Shown: positions 34,851 to 44,428 of the stretch, one piece after another
How positions within the stretch are numbered: the stretch's first letter is position 1
How the letters are laid out: every line of letters starts with the position of its first letter
Source of the DNA: Nostocales cyanobacterium LEGE 12452
Lineage (GTDB): Bacteria > Cyanobacteriota > Cyanobacteriia > Cyanobacteriales > Nostocaceae
Reading direction: 5' to 3'
Length of the DNA: 46,233 nt
NCBI GenBank assembly: GCA_015206945.1
Contig: JADEXV010000029.1
Coordinates: forward strand, 1 to 46,233
Notes under the pieces: generated by a model
Seen by the model: only the letters and a program-made list of their open reading frames with translations
Database searches by the model: none
Told to the model about the DNA's origin: nothing
Position numbers and translations under genes: made by a program

Positions 34851-36542
34851 CTAAGCACTAGCTTCCGGCGTCGCAGATGACTGTAATTCAGTTCTATGCT
34901 CCTGACCATAGTCATAAGGGCCATGAGTCACAACCGGCAACACTTCCCAGTTTTCAATTGCGGGTGGTGAGCTAGTTGTCCATTCTAAAGTCAAAGCTTG
35001 CCAAGGATTATCACCAGCCAAAGGCCCTTTCAGCCAACTGTAGATCATGTTGATGGCAAAGGGAATTACCGATATCGCCAAAACAAATGAACCAAAGGTA
35101 CAAATCTGATTGAGGTCGATAAATTGGGGGTCATACATTGCCACTCGTCGGGGCATTCCTTTCAAACCCAACTCGTGCATGGGTAAGAAAGTAAGATTAG
35201 TGCCGATGAAGGTGAGGGCGAAATGAACCCGTCCCCAATTTTCATTGAGCATTCGTCCGGTCATTTTGGGGAACCAGTGATAAATGCCAGCGTAGATGCC
35301 AAACACGGAACCGCCAAACAGAACGTAGTGGAAATGTCCGACTACATAATATGTGTCGTGGACGTGAACATCAAAGGGGGCTGTTCCCATCGTTACGCCG
35401 CTCAAGCCGCCCATGACAAACATAGACAACAAGCCAATGGCGAAAAGCATCGCCGTGGTGAAGCGGATTTTACCACCCCAAAGGGTAGCAACCCAGGCAA
35501 AAATCTTCACGCCAGTGGGAACTGCAACGATAAGAGTAGAGATAGTGAAGAACATCCGCATCCAACCGGGTGTGCCGCTGGTGAACATGTGGTGTACCCA
35601 GACGAACAAACCGACAACGCAGATAGCTACACTAGAGTAAGCGATCGCTTTATAACCAAAAATTGGCTTGCGGGAGTGAACTGGAATTACCTCCGACATG
35701 ATGCCGAAGATGGGCAGAATCATTAAATATACTGCCGGGTGGGAATAAAACCAGAACAAGTGTTGATAAATTACAACGTTACCGCCTGCATCTGGTTTGA
35801 AGAAAGAAGTGCCAAAGTTGAGGTCGAACAACAGCAGAACTAAACCGGCTGCTAATACAGGTGTGGAGAGAAGTGCCAGCAGGGAGGTTGCCAAGATTGC
35901 CCAGCAAAACAAGGGCACTTGATCCCATTTCATGCTAGGAACCTTCATCATCAAAATGGTGATCACAAAGTTTAGTGAACCCAAAATTGAAGAAGTTCCC
36001 ACCAAGACGATCGCAAGTATCCACATAGTTTGAGCGATTGGTGCTGTCACCAAACTCAAAGGTGGGTAAGCTGTCCAACCAGATTGGGAACCGCCAAAAA
36101 TGAAACTACCTAATATAAGCGCACCTGCTGGTGGATTTAACCAAAAGGCGATCGCGTTTAGCTTTGGAAACGCCATATCCCTGGCACCAACCATCAAGGG
36201 CACTAAATAGTTACCAAATCCCCCAATGGCGCTAGGGACAATCCACAGGAAGATCATGATCGTCCCGTGATTGGTCATGAAAGCGTTATACAGATTGGGG
36301 TCGAGTACGTCTGCATCTGGTGTTGCTAATTCCACACGGAGAGCAACAGCCATCAGTCCGCCGATGAGATAGAAAACAAACGCTGTCACCAGGTATTGGA
36401 TACCAATAACTTTGTGGTCAACATTAAATGTAAAATAGTCTTGCCATTTCCACGCCTTCGGATGAGAGGTGTGGCCAATCACCAGAGTTTCCGGTTTATT
36501 TTCTTCTGGTGGAGTATTCCGGGGAAATTCTACCTGCGTCAT
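34851..36542 (-). CDS. coxA: Cytochrome c oxidase subunit I, heterocyst-type
   Basis: A 563-aa subunit I with 12 transmembrane helices, the catalytic haem-copper subunit that reduces O2 to water and pumps protons. The low-spin haem ligand is in FMTNHGTIMIFLWIVP. The CuB/cross-linked His-Tyr site is HLFWFYSHPAVYLMILP, followed by the CuB pair in FVWVHHMFTSG. The haem ligands are in HVHDTYYVVGHFHYVL. Start ATG is 36542 after a conventional spacer from coxB. The next genes around it (coxB upstream, coxC downstream, ferredoxin III, patB) identify it as the heterocyst-specific cox2-type oxidase rather than the vegetative-cell one, on context. Confidence 0.97.
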   Translation of the reverse strand: MTQVEFPRNTPPEENKPETLVIGHTSHPKAWKWQDYFTFNVDHKVIGIQYLVTAFVFYLIGGLMAVALRVELATPDADVLDPNLYNAFMTNHGTIMIFLWIVPSAIGGFGNYLVPLMVGARDMAFPKLNAIAFWLNPPAGALILGSFIFGGSQSGWTAYPPLSLVTAPIAQTMWILAIVLVGTSSILGSLNFVITILMMKVPSMKWDQVPLFCWAILATSLLALLSTPVLAAGLVLLLFDLNFGTSFFKPDAGGNVVIYQHLFWFYSHPAVYLMILPIFGIMSEVIPVHSRKPIFGYKAIAYSSVAICVVGLFVWVHHMFTSGTPGWMRMFFTISTLIVAVPTGVKIFAWVATLWGGKIRFTTAMLFAIGLLSMFVMGGLSGVTMGTAPFDVHVHDTYYVVGHFHYVLFGGSVFGIYAGIYHWFPKMTGRMLNENWGRVHFALTFIGTNLTFLPMHELGLKGMPRRVAMYDPQFIDLNQICTFGSFVLAISVIPFAINMIYSWLKGPLAGDNPWQALTLEWTTSSPPAIENWEVLPVVTHGPYDYGQEHRTELQSSATPEASA

Positions 36543-36749
36543 ATTTTTGTCCTTTGTCCGTTGTCATTTGTCATTTGTTCTTTGTCTGTTATCATTTGTC
36601 CGTTGTCATTTGTCCGTTATCATCTGTCAGTTACCAATAACTAATGACTAATGACCAATGACTAATGACTAATGACCAATACTTCTCTACGAGAGGCTGC
36701 GCCAACGACTACGCGGTAGTTGAGCGCAGTCGAAACTCAGTACAAGTGA
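36543..36749. repeat. Tandem repeats filling the coxB-coxA junction
   Basis: Repeats of the TTTGTCCGTTGTCAT type run from 36543 to about 36630, then their near-complement AATGACTAATGACC to about 36682. Next comes a palindromic element (CTACGAGAGGCTGCGCC) and CTCAGTACAAGTG near 36735, then further AATGACCAATGACC copies to 36765. Most of the spacer upstream of coxA is repeat-derived and could fold strongly. Confidence 0.85.
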
Positions 36750-37739
36750 CTAATGACCAATGACCATTGACTTTAGAGTGGCTGCACTAATTCCCATCTC
36801 ATGGGTGTGGGGCGCGAGAAACTCTGATGTTGATAAGTCGGCTAGATTAACTGCAACAACTTGATTTAGGTTTTGTTGTTGAGCAATCTGGTTTTCTGTC
36901 CGCCAGCTATCATATTCTTCCGGTGTGTGGACAATTACCTCTGTCCGCATTGAACCGTGATAACCACCGCACAACTCAGCACAAACTACGGGATATGTAC
37001 CTGGTTTGGTGGCGACAAATCGCAGTTCGGTAGGGATACCGGGTAGTGCGTCTTGCTTCAGCCTAAAGTTTGGCACCCAGAATGAATGAATTACATCTTG
37101 TGCTGAAAGGTTGAGTTGCACATCAGCACCGACGGGTATGTGCAATTCCCCAGAGGTAATGCCACTATCGGGGTAGTTAAATATCCAGGCGTACTGTATG
37201 CCTTTGACATCAACAACTAAATCGGCTGGTTTGTTTAGGGTTTGAGGAGACGCACCGATCCCGATGGTTGGGGCAATTATCGGGGCAGTTGTTGCCTCAG
37301 AAGCATCGCTGAGTGTAGCAGCAATTGCAGTTCCCGACTTATGAGCAACATGAGCAGCTGAATGAGGATGACCAGCAGGCTCAAAACCGCCCATTTGATT
37401 AAAAACATCTACGCTGTAGATGCCCAAACCGAGGACAATTACTGTGGGAATTGCTGTCCAAAAGATTTCTAAGGGAACGTTGCCTTCTATTGGCAAACCA
37501 TCGGTATCATCACCACGACGGTGACGAAACTTAACCAAAAAAACTATAATTGTTCCTTCTACCACCAAGAAGAGTGCGATCGCAATGGTAAACATGACGT
37601 TAAAAAAACCGTCTACCAAAGGCGCTTGTAATGATGCCTGCACCGGCATGAGAGTGTGGTTTTGACCGATCCAAATGCTGATTGTTGTAACTACTATCCC
37701 AGCAACCAGAGTCCATAGTGAAACAGGAATTTGTTGCAT
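36750..37739 (-). CDS. coxB: Cytochrome c oxidase subunit II, heterocyst-type
   Basis: A 329-aa subunit II that receives electrons from cytochrome c or plastocyanin through its CuA centre. Two N-terminal transmembrane helices are visible (LWTLVAGIVVTTISIWIG and FFNVMFTIAIALFLVVEG), then a cupredoxin domain. The CuA ligands lie in VCAELCGGYHGSMRTEV (Cys, Cys, His, Met) plus His in DVIHSFWVPNF. The segment of about 50 residues before the cupredoxin domain is rich in His/Ala/Thr (AGHPHSAAHVAHKSG), unusual but predicted periplasmic. Start ATG is 37739. It is the first gene of coxB-coxA-coxC on the minus strand. Confidence 0.95.
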   Translation of the reverse strand: MQQIPVSLWTLVAGIVVTTISIWIGQNHTLMPVQASLQAPLVDGFFNVMFTIAIALFLVVEGTIIVFLVKFRHRRGDDTDGLPIEGNVPLEIFWTAIPTVIVLGLGIYSVDVFNQMGGFEPAGHPHSAAHVAHKSGTAIAATLSDASEATTAPIIAPTIGIGASPQTLNKPADLVVDVKGIQYAWIFNYPDSGITSGELHIPVGADVQLNLSAQDVIHSFWVPNFRLKQDALPGIPTELRFVATKPGTYPVVCAELCGGYHGSMRTEVIVHTPEEYDSWRTENQIAQQQNLNQVVAVNLADLSTSEFLAPHTHEMGISAATLKSMVIGH

Positions 37740-38263
37740 ATATGCTACCTGCTTTGTAAACCGTCTTGAGAGGTGTTATTTTCTGAGTTTAGGTTTTAGG
37801 GGAGAGGTTATAGATTACAGGTAATAGAAATTCATCTATTCCCTGTAACCTGCATCCTATTTTCTTGTTCTTTCCTCATTTCCTATTTCCTTTTCACTTA
37901 TTAACTTTCTAACGTGCAGCCATAAAAAATGGGGGAAACTTCCAGATTTTTTCCATATCTTTCCCCCAAAAAATGGCAAATTATATTTCAACTCATACCA
38001 CAAAGTTAGCCCCCTGCTTTCAGAAAAGCTAGTTGTTCCAAGAGGGCACTGTTAGACCTAATATTGATTAGGCTATATTAGCAGCAAGTTTAAATTTGTT
38101 AATAGCTAACATTTTGCGATTTACGGATTTGTTTACTGTGAACTTTTTATTAGTTCCAGTAAATATTTAGTATTCCCCTCAAGTTACCTTGCCTAGCGCA
38201 TTTGCGCTTTATTCAAACAGTGCCTCCTTCGACGAACAACAATTTTGACTAACTCCAAAAACC
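37740..38263. other. Region upstream of coxB, downstream of ferredoxin III
   Basis: 524 nt without a gene. It contains an imperfect 13-bp inverted repeat (TTACAGGTAATAG at 37815 and CTATTCCCTGTAA ending at 37848, one mismatch) 76-109 nt before coxB, a candidate leader hairpin or operator. Further upstream lies a minus-strand terminator at 37924-37968. The coxB promoter presumably lies between them. No GTA-N8-TAC NtcA-type site was found in the part inspected next to coxB. Confidence 0.55.
37924..37968 (-). terminator. Rho-independent terminator between ferredoxin III and coxB
   Basis: Read on the minus strand, TGGGGGAAA (complement of 37960-37968) pairs with TTTCCCCCA (complement of 37930-37938) and is followed by TTTTTT. 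It separates the upstream fdxB transcript from the coxB gene. Confidence 0.8.
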
Positions 38264-38557
38264 TTAATTATTTAAAGCAACGTGGGTGTAGCAGTTTTTT
38301 GGACAAATCCGTGAACAAGCTTCACAACCAATACAGTTTTCTGGAGAAGTAACTGCCATTACTTTCCGTTCAATTTCTTCATCATCTTCATCTTCTACAA
38401 ATTCGCCTTCTTCATTGAGCGCCTTCAAGCCAAGCACATTGTAGCCGCATACTTTAACGCATCTGCCACAGCCGATACATTTGTCCTTGTCGATTTCTTG
38501 AGCGAATTTTGGTGTCCAAGCCTTACCGCCAAATGTCAAACCTGTTAGTTGTGCCAT
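38264..38557 (-). CDS. fdxB: Ferredoxin III, nif-specific 2[4Fe-4S] type
   Basis: A 97-aa bacterial-type ferredoxin. Two cluster motifs are present: [15 protein letters not shown] near residues 28-42 and [14 protein letters not shown] near 76-89. The acidic insertion between them ([17 protein letters not shown]) is characteristic of the nif-associated ferredoxin III family. ATG 38557 ([11 protein letters not shown]) is preferred over an upstream in-frame start at 38587. It would carry electrons at low potential, possibly for nitrogenase or its assembly in heterocysts. It is divergent from patB, whose product is the activator of heterocyst nif genes, and shares its upstream region. Confidence 0.93.
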   Translation of the reverse strand: MAQLTGLTFGGKAWTPKFAQEIDKDKCIGCGRCVKVCGYNVLGLKALNEEGEFVEDEDDEEIERKVMAVTSPENCIGCEACSRICPKNCYTHVALNN

Positions 38558-39605
38558 GAATAAATCCTCAGCAATTTTGCCTGTCAATCTGTTGGTGATT
38601 AATCATCATATTATCCTAATCTTTTATTATTTTGTATTCAAAACTTACTTTTATAACATCAACTTTCGATGACTTTGAACACAATATTCAATTTTTTTTA
38701 TGTCATTTTATAGATAAAAGTTATTGAAAATGATTCTTATGAATATTTACTATTCTTCGTTCCCATGTTCTACATATAAATGCATTCATTGAGCCTCTGG
38801 CTTAATGTCTGACTAGAGGCAGCAGCCCATGAGCAGCGATTTCCATACACAAGATAAGTAAAAAGTTGAGTAAAGCTTCATATCTATGTGATTTATAACT
38901 GCTGATTCAACTATTATTTCCAGCAAATGCAACTATATCTGTAAGAGTAATGATATTCTTTTTCAAATATTTGTTGATTTAGGCAAATAAAATTATATAA
39001 ATAGTATACATATATACCAAAATAAATGTTCATCAGTTACATTTTTATATATGCAATATGTATTTTAGAAAGCAACAATTTTCAGTTTAATTTGATTTAA
39101 ATATTTAGATAAATGATGACAAAAGAAATATTATTATTTAATCTGAATACACAGAATTAATTTATGAAGGAACTGTAAACTTTATGGCAGAATATTATGA
39201 TGCCTTAAATATTAAAATTATTAACAAATCAGAGGAAGCTTAATTGCAGGAGGCTTAAACATTTCCTAAAAATACTTTGTATAAGGTTTTATGGCCAAAG
39301 CTAAAATGCTCATTAATTACCTAATTAAATAAATGTTAAGATTTTTTCCTAAGCTCAATACGAACAAATTAATCATTTTTTTCATGAAATGTATAGTTAA
39401 TAAGAAGTTTTATTAGGCTATTTTTAAATCCTTAAATAGCTTGCAATCGGATGCGAATTTAACAAGTGGATGTGGGAATCGAACGTAGTGAGAAAAGATT
39501 CTTCTCACTAGAAAGATCATGTGGTAGTGAGTCATGAATAAACAGGACTCATCCAGGGGAGACCTGAGCCAGACATCTCAACGATTAGAGTGGGAAAAGA
39601 GCCAA
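38558..39605. other. Long AT-rich fdxB-patB divergent spacer
   Basis: About 1 kb of very AT-rich DNA with no recognised gene between the divergent fdxB and patB genes. It must hold both promoters and long leaders. The main visible element is the GTA-N8-TAC palindrome at 39004-39017. Other content (long runs of A/T, short frames) suggests nothing further. An in-frame ATG at 39534 could extend patB by 24 codons. Confidence 0.6.
39004..39043 (+). promoter_or_regulatory. Candidate NtcA-type activated promoter upstream of patB
   Basis: GTATACATATATAC at 39004-39017 fits the NtcA consensus GTA-N8-TAC exactly. A -10-like TACATT (TAN3T) lies at 39038-39043, 20 nt downstream, within the usual 20-24 nt for NtcA-dependent promoters. 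It is about 560 nt before the patB start. The palindrome could also serve the divergent fdxB gene. A single match of this degenerate motif in AT-rich DNA is weak evidence. Confidence 0.45.
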
Positions 39606-41201
39606 ATGCCTTATACAATTCCTAACAACAGTTGCGTTGGATGTGACAACTGCCGCCCCCAATGTCCTACGGGTGCAATCAGAATAGAGGACAATGAATA
39701 CTGGGTCGATCCTGGTCTTTGTAATAATTGTGAGGGTTATTATTCCGAACCGCAATGTGTAATAGCTTGTCCAACTAATTCTCCTATTCCTTGGCAGGCG
39801 AAAAAGGGAAGATGCAAAGTTGAACCAAGAGATGCCAGCAGCTTAGACTTGTTTTCTAATGGTAAGAATAATCCATTTGCTTCAGCGATCGCAATTTGGG
39901 AAGCTTGTAATGTACTAGCGCAGCGCACATCCCTACATTGGGAAACCGATGAAGAAAACTACATAAGTTACAGCCGACAAGTCAATCAAGGACGAGGTGC
40001 GATCGCTTTTCACATCCAAGATCCCTTCAAAGTCAACGACAAGGCCACAGATATAGCAGCAATTGAGGGGCTTGACATTAGAGCCGCTTGCATACATCTA
40101 ATTTTTGCAGCTTACGCCACAGCCTTAGAGCAACCTTGGGAGCAAGAATTTGCGATCGATGAGCGACAAATCGAGAAATATTTGGGGATGGAGAAACGCA
40201 AAGACTTAAGCAAAGCTGCCAAGCTAGCTTTAATGAAAAATATCGTTCAGCAAGCTTGCTCCCTGATTATCTCCATTGACTGGCCCCAACAAGGTCGAAT
40301 TAACGGATTCTCTCTTGTCGGCAGCCGCTTATGGCATTTAGTAGATATTCAGCACCACTTCCAAGAAGACAATCTCGGATGCAAATATCTGATTGGGCTA
40401 ACTTTTAAAGTCAAAGCAGGCTTATGGGCGCAATATTTCTTAAACAAACAAGCGTGTAAAGAGCGAACTGCATTCTATCAATACGGTAGTCTCCCCAAAA
40501 CGCTGCTAACCACAGTTATGAGTATTTGGCAGCAACATGAAGGCGCAGTTCGATTAATGCTGTGGTTGCTGTTTAAAACCAAAATGGGCAAGGAACAACG
40601 CATCACCATTCCTACCCTGCTGCGTATTGCTTACGGTGAAGAAAAAGTCGCCCTTGCATCCAGACAACGGGAAGAACGCAAACGTCTGCTGCGAACCTTT
40701 GAAAGCGATTTAGAAATTCTCAATCACTATGGAATGAAACCACTTTTCGATCCAGTTACTTACCCACCAGAAATTCAACCTTTGTGGGCAAAATTAATCG
40801 ATCTTCCCGAAGATCCAGATGAAGCATTAGAATTTTGGACTAATGACGGTGGTGCTGAAACTCGCCTCACAGACACAGGCCCCCGTGGTAAATGGAATCT
40901 GCTAATGAATGCGCGGATTTTAGCTTTTGAACTCCCGCCAGAATGGGAACAACAAATCTCAGAATCGGAAAAAAAGAAAACAAGAACTGCTAAAGCCAAA
41001 AAGAAGCCCAAAGCTACAAACGATTTGCTAGGCGAACAGATTTTGCAAGCGCGAAAAAATTTAAATCTTTCCCAAAGAGAATTGGCAAAACTCACAGGTA
41101 AAAGCCAAAGCTGGATTCGAGATATCGAGAATGGCCGTTTAAAAGTCAAATTAGAAGACCAAGTACTGTTACGAAAAGTCTTAAATATGGCTTCATCATG
41201 A
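39606..41201 (+). CDS. patB: PatB/CnfR, ferredoxin-HTH nif-gene activator of heterocysts
   Basis: A 531-aa transcription factor needed for nif expression and heterocyst function. The N-terminal ferredoxin domain has CVGCDNCRPQCPTGAI and a second set CNNCEGYYSEPQCVIACP, expected to bind Fe-S clusters and sense O2 or redox state. A large middle domain of unknown fold follows. The basic Lys-rich linker near residues 455-475 leads to an XRE-type HTH at the C-terminus (NLSQRELAKLTGKSQSWIRDIENGR). ATG 39606 (MPYTIPNNS) is chosen because the ferredoxin domain of relatives starts this way; ATG 39534 would add 24 residues. It is divergent from fdxB and adjoins coxBAC, matching the 7120 locus. Confidence 0.93.
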   Translation: MPYTIPNNSCVGCDNCRPQCPTGAIRIEDNEYWVDPGLCNNCEGYYSEPQCVIACPTNSPIPWQAKKGRCKVEPRDASSLDLFSNGKNNPFASAIAIWEACNVLAQRTSLHWETDEENYISYSRQVNQGRGAIAFHIQDPFKVNDKATDIAAIEGLDIRAACIHLIFAAYATALEQPWEQEFAIDERQIEKYLGMEKRKDLSKAAKLALMKNIVQQACSLIISIDWPQQGRINGFSLVGSRLWHLVDIQHHFQEDNLGCKYLIGLTFKVKAGLWAQYFLNKQACKERTAFYQYGSLPKTLLTTVMSIWQQHEGAVRLMLWLLFKTKMGKEQRITIPTLLRIAYGEEKVALASRQREERKRLLRTFESDLEILNHYGMKPLFDPVTYPPEIQPLWAKLIDLPEDPDEALEFWTNDGGAETRLTDTGPRGKWNLLMNARILAFELPPEWEQQISESEKKKTRTAKAKKKPKATNDLLGEQILQARKNLNLSQRELAKLTGKSQSWIRDIENGRLKVKLEDQVLLRKVLNMASS

Positions 41202-41279
41202 TTTGGAATTTAAACACAGAAGGACGCAAAGATTTTATTACGAATTTGTGTAGCGTTATACGAAATACAGCATTTCATT

Positions 41280-41350
41280 AATTCGTAGCGAACTAAACTT
41301 AGCAATACTCTGCGTTACTCTGCGCTTACCTTGGCGTCCCTCTGCGTTTA
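41280..41350. repeat. CTCTGCGTT-type dispersed repeat
   Basis: ACTCTGCGTTACTCTGCGC and later CCCTCTGCGTTT in the patB to sucrase-like gene spacer belong to the same family as 15826-15925. The spacer contains no gene. Confidence 0.7.
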
Positions 41351-41362
41351 AAAACTCTCTCT

Positions 41363-42346
41363 CTACTTCTGTGTACTATAACTCATTACCTTACTAGAGG
41401 TAATCCAAAAACTACCAACAGCATATTTAGTAACTACTAACTCTCGTGTCGCATTGCATGAACTTTTCAGTTGTTGAGTCTTCGTTTCATCTTTCACAAG
41501 TTTAGCTTGGTAAGTATAGAGAGAACCACAAGGTTGTTCAAAATTAATTTCAGCTAAGATAGTACTATTGTCTAAACTTTGTTCTAAAATTTTTCCTGCA
41601 ACTTTGTAATTAAACCAATCCCATCCTTTATAGAGAATTAGCTCTCTTTCCAAAACCTGAAGTGCAGCAGGCAGAATTCCCCAGCCTCGATAGACTTGAT
41701 GTAAGCATTGAATATCACCAGTACGAGTCAAAATCGATCTAAATGAATCTCGATCGAGACGACCGTAGTATCTTCCTTCTGGCAAATCTATAATTGTTGG
41801 TGCAAACCGATGTCCACCAAAGTGCGATGATTTCCAAACTCGCACATTCTCTAAGCACAAATCAGCATTACTCGCTGTTATTTGGAAGTAAAAAGGAGCG
41901 CCATATCTCGCACAACACTTATCATGGCTACCGTGCGTACAAACTAAAATATCTCTAGTTGTACTAGTTTCTACTTCTAAATTAGAATCGATACCCCATA
42001 TCCATTTTTGGACAACTCCTGCTACTTGTTCAATATTTGCTAGCTGAAACTCCTGCTTATGGTATCCATTACTTAGCCCCTCTTGTTTTTGATAAATCAA
42101 AAGCGTAGTCTGATTTACCTTGTGTGATAAATCATTAGCAATTAGGAGAAATCTAATCGGCAGTTTCGCACGCTTCACTTCTTCTACCAAAATCCTCAAA
42201 TTCTGAGGCACCCACTTGGAGTTAAAGGCTTCTGATGTCCAAGGTAAAGGACACTCAACTAAAATATAAGTTTGATAATTGGTGGCACTACCAATAACAT
42301 CTTCGCCTACTTGCCGCGAATCATCAGAACAAAAAAAAGTATTCAT
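41363..42346 (-). CDS. Sucrase/ferredoxin-like family protein
   Basis: A 327-aa protein of the Suc_Fer-like family, a thioredoxin-fold group with a ferredoxin-like Cys motif. The recognised core is ILVCTHGSHDKCCARYGAPF followed by VWKSSHFGGHRFAPTIIDLP and the YYGRLD motif. The Cys/His set is consistent with a [2Fe-2S]-type cluster, but function in cyanobacteria is unknown. ATG 42346 (MNTFFCSDDSRQ) is chosen; the frame is open to a TTG at 42379. It converges with patB across a repeat-bearing spacer. No partner gene is apparent. Confidence 0.85.
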   Translation of the reverse strand: MNTFFCSDDSRQVGEDVIGSATNYQTYILVECPLPWTSEAFNSKWVPQNLRILVEEVKRAKLPIRFLLIANDLSHKVNQTTLLIYQKQEGLSNGYHKQEFQLANIEQVAGVVQKWIWGIDSNLEVETSTTRDILVCTHGSHDKCCARYGAPFYFQITASNADLCLENVRVWKSSHFGGHRFAPTIIDLPEGRYYGRLDRDSFRSILTRTGDIQCLHQVYRGWGILPAALQVLERELILYKGWDWFNYKVAGKILEQSLDNSTILAEINFEQPCGSLYTYQAKLVKDETKTQQLKSSCNATRELVVTKYAVGSFWITSSKVMSYSTQK

Positions 42347-43174
42347 CTCGCTGTACTCATTAACATATTTTATGGACAAAAGGTATTACAAAATACAATT
42401 GTGTTCTTAACTACAATATCCTTGGTTAAAGGAGATAAAAAAGAACAATATTCATTTCCCAGTTAAAACTAGGTAGCCACTTTATAACATCATTATCGAT
42501 TGAGGTCTTCCCGGTTAATAAATTCTCCACAATAAAGATAAACAGTGTCAAGAGATATTTTTCCGTATGAATGGCGTTAATTTTGTATCTAGTTTTATTG
42601 TTATTTGGTATTTAATAAATTTTCATTAGCGGAAACTCAGTTTTTCTGAATTTGGTCTCTTTAGCAAAATCAAACATATTAAATCTAGTACATAGACACA
42701 AAGCGACTTGGAGAGTTACCGACGATTAACTTGCTTACAATATTGATGTAGCTGATACTACAATCAAAAATGTTCCTAGCAGTAACCTACTTGTTTAAAG
42801 TTTTGCTGAAATTATCTACATAGCTAATTACATATCCTGTTTTTATATATAAAGATATAATTCTGTGCCGTACATCTAAAAAAATCTTCCTAAAGGTAGA
42901 TGCGAAAATATTTAATAAACAGCGATCGCTTTGGTAAGCCAATACTGTTTTAAGACTTCTTCCACACTATCTGCTTTCAATTTATCTATCGAATTATCCA
43001 TATTGCAAATAATTCTCAATAGCTTGAGAAAATAAAAAAAGTTAAGTTAGGGGTAAATGTTTTACTTCCCCTTACTCTATCTGCGATAAGTTAATACTTA
43101 AAAGTAGTGACTAATTATTAGCACTGTCACTGACATTAACATTAACAAATTTGCTATTTAGCGTTTTACCTAAT
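42347..43174. other. Intergenic region, about 800 nt
   Basis: AT-rich DNA upstream of the sucrase/ferredoxin-like gene. It holds one HIP1 site near 42922 and no credible gene or strong hairpin; the few short frames lack ribosome sites. Nothing further was recognised. Confidence 0.5.
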
Positions 43175-43360
43175 CTAACTTCCCGAAGCTTGTGTCAGGG
43201 TTTGATGATAGGCATCTGCTTTGACTGTAACTGAAGTCAATAAGAAATGCAAGTTTTTAAGGATCTTTATGGCTTCTTTACAGTTTGTTGCCTCTAAAAC
43301 ATTGCTTAAATCAAGGTGAACAGGCATCTTATAGTAAGGATAGGCCATTACAACAAGCAT
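43175..43360 (-). CDS. Hypothetical small protein
   Basis: A 61-aa frame from ATG 43360 (a TTG at 43372 lies just upstream). The product begins MLVVMAYPYYKMPVHLDLSN and contains a helical NCKEAIKILKNLHFLL segment. I do not recognise it. It is divergent from the Mut7-C gene by 89 nt. The sequence looks protein-like in composition but could be chance. Confidence 0.35.
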   Translation of the reverse strand: MLVVMAYPYYKMPVHLDLSNVLEATNCKEAIKILKNLHFLLTSVTVKADAYHQTLTQASGS

Positions 43361-43449
43361 TGAGAATTTCAATATAATAGATAAAGTTTTGCAATTGTGA
43401 CAAATTGTTGCTAGTAAAGGCGCACTTACTAGTCCAAATATCTGTAGCT

Positions 43450-44202
43450 ATGGCGATCGCATATTTCTACTTTCACGCAGAATTGAATCATTTTTTACCA
43501 CGGCATCACAAACAGGTGAGAATCTCTCATTTGTTTGAGGAAAAAGCCTCAATTAAGGACATGATTGAGTCGTTGGGTGTCCCTCATCCAGAGGTGGATT
43601 CGATAAATGTTAATGGTGAATATGTAAATTTTTCTTACATAGTTTCCGATGGAGACACTATCAATGTTTATCCAATTTCAGCTAGGAGTCTTATTATACC
43701 AAGCGTTTCTGTTTTGCCAAAACCACTCAGTATTATCCGCTTTGTTTTAGATATTCATTTGGGGAAGCTGGCGACATCTTTACGACTTTTAGGATTTGAT
43801 ACGTTATACCGCAATGACTACGAGGACGATAAATTAGCCCAAATATCTTATACTCAAGCGCGGATTCTCTTGACTCGTGATAAAGGTCTATTGATGCGTA
43901 GTTTGGTAACGTATGGGTATTATGTTAGAAACACTAACCCTGAACAACAAATCATAGAAGTACTGCAACGTTTCAACTTGTTTGAATTAATCTCACCATT
44001 TAAACGGTGTTTGCGTTGCAATGGATTATTAGAATCTGTAGATAAGCAATCCATTATTGAACAAGTGCCAGAAAAGGTGCGATCGCAGATCGATCAATTC
44101 CAGCGTTGCCAAGAGTGCGATCGCATTTATTGGAAAGGTTCACATTATGAACGATTACAACAGTTTATTGATGGAGTACTCAACTCACAAAAACGTGAGT
44201 AA
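43450..44202 (+). CDS. Mut7-C RNase domain protein with ubiquitin-like N-terminus
   Basis: A 250-aa protein. Residues 1-85 form a ThiS/ubiquitin-like beta-grasp domain (MAIAYFYFHAELNHFLP...VSDGDTINVYPIS). The Mut7-C PIN-like RNase domain follows with DIHLGKLATSLRLLGFDTLY, the acidic NDYEDDKLA and ILLTRDKGLL, giving the Asp set of PIN nucleases. A C-terminal zinc ribbon is formed by CLRCNGLL and CQECDRIYWKGSHYERL. ATG 43450 is preferred over TTG 43405 because the beta-grasp domain starts there. The family is proposed to act in RNA turnover or processing; the RNA target is unknown. Confidence 0.88.
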   Translation: MAIAYFYFHAELNHFLPRHHKQVRISHLFEEKASIKDMIESLGVPHPEVDSINVNGEYVNFSYIVSDGDTINVYPISARSLIIPSVSVLPKPLSIIRFVLDIHLGKLATSLRLLGFDTLYRNDYEDDKLAQISYTQARILLTRDKGLLMRSLVTYGYYVRNTNPEQQIIEVLQRFNLFELISPFKRCLRCNGLLESVDKQSIIEQVPEKVRSQIDQFQRCQECDRIYWKGSHYERLQQFIDGVLNSQKRE

Positions 44203-44206
44203 CTAT

Positions 44207-44428
44207 TTACCCAGCTGAAATATTCCCACTGATTATTTGACTACCCCCGATTCTGGGATCTTCATCTTCGCGATTCAAATCATCAGGAGTGGGATTTTGC
44301 TTACTCTGTCCACTAACTTCTTCTGGTTCAATGGGATCTGCCTCTTGAGCTTTATCAATATCAAGAGAGCGAGGAGGTTCTTTGGCGTGAGAGAAATCAA
44401 TGAGTGGATTAAGTTGATCGGGAGTCAT
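44207..44428 (-). CDS. Hypothetical acidic, probably disordered protein
   Basis: A 73-aa frame from ATG 44428. The product is rich in Asp, Glu, Pro and Ser (DKAQEADPIEPEEVSGQ) and lacks hydrophobic core residues, so it is likely disordered. I do not recognise a family. It converges on the Mut7-C gene with only 4 nt between stops. A hydrophobic frame on the other strand (44237-44503) is the competing reading, but it starts inside repeat-free DNA without a ribosome site and seems less likely. Confidence 0.45.
   Translation of the reverse strand: MTPDQLNPLIDFSHAKEPPRSLDIDKAQEADPIEPEEVSGQSKQNPTPDDLNREDEDPRIGGSQIISGNISAG

Noticed and set aside
35223..35726. 167-codon plus-strand frame
   Set aside because: Antisense to coxA; composition is that of a complementary strand of membrane-protein codons.
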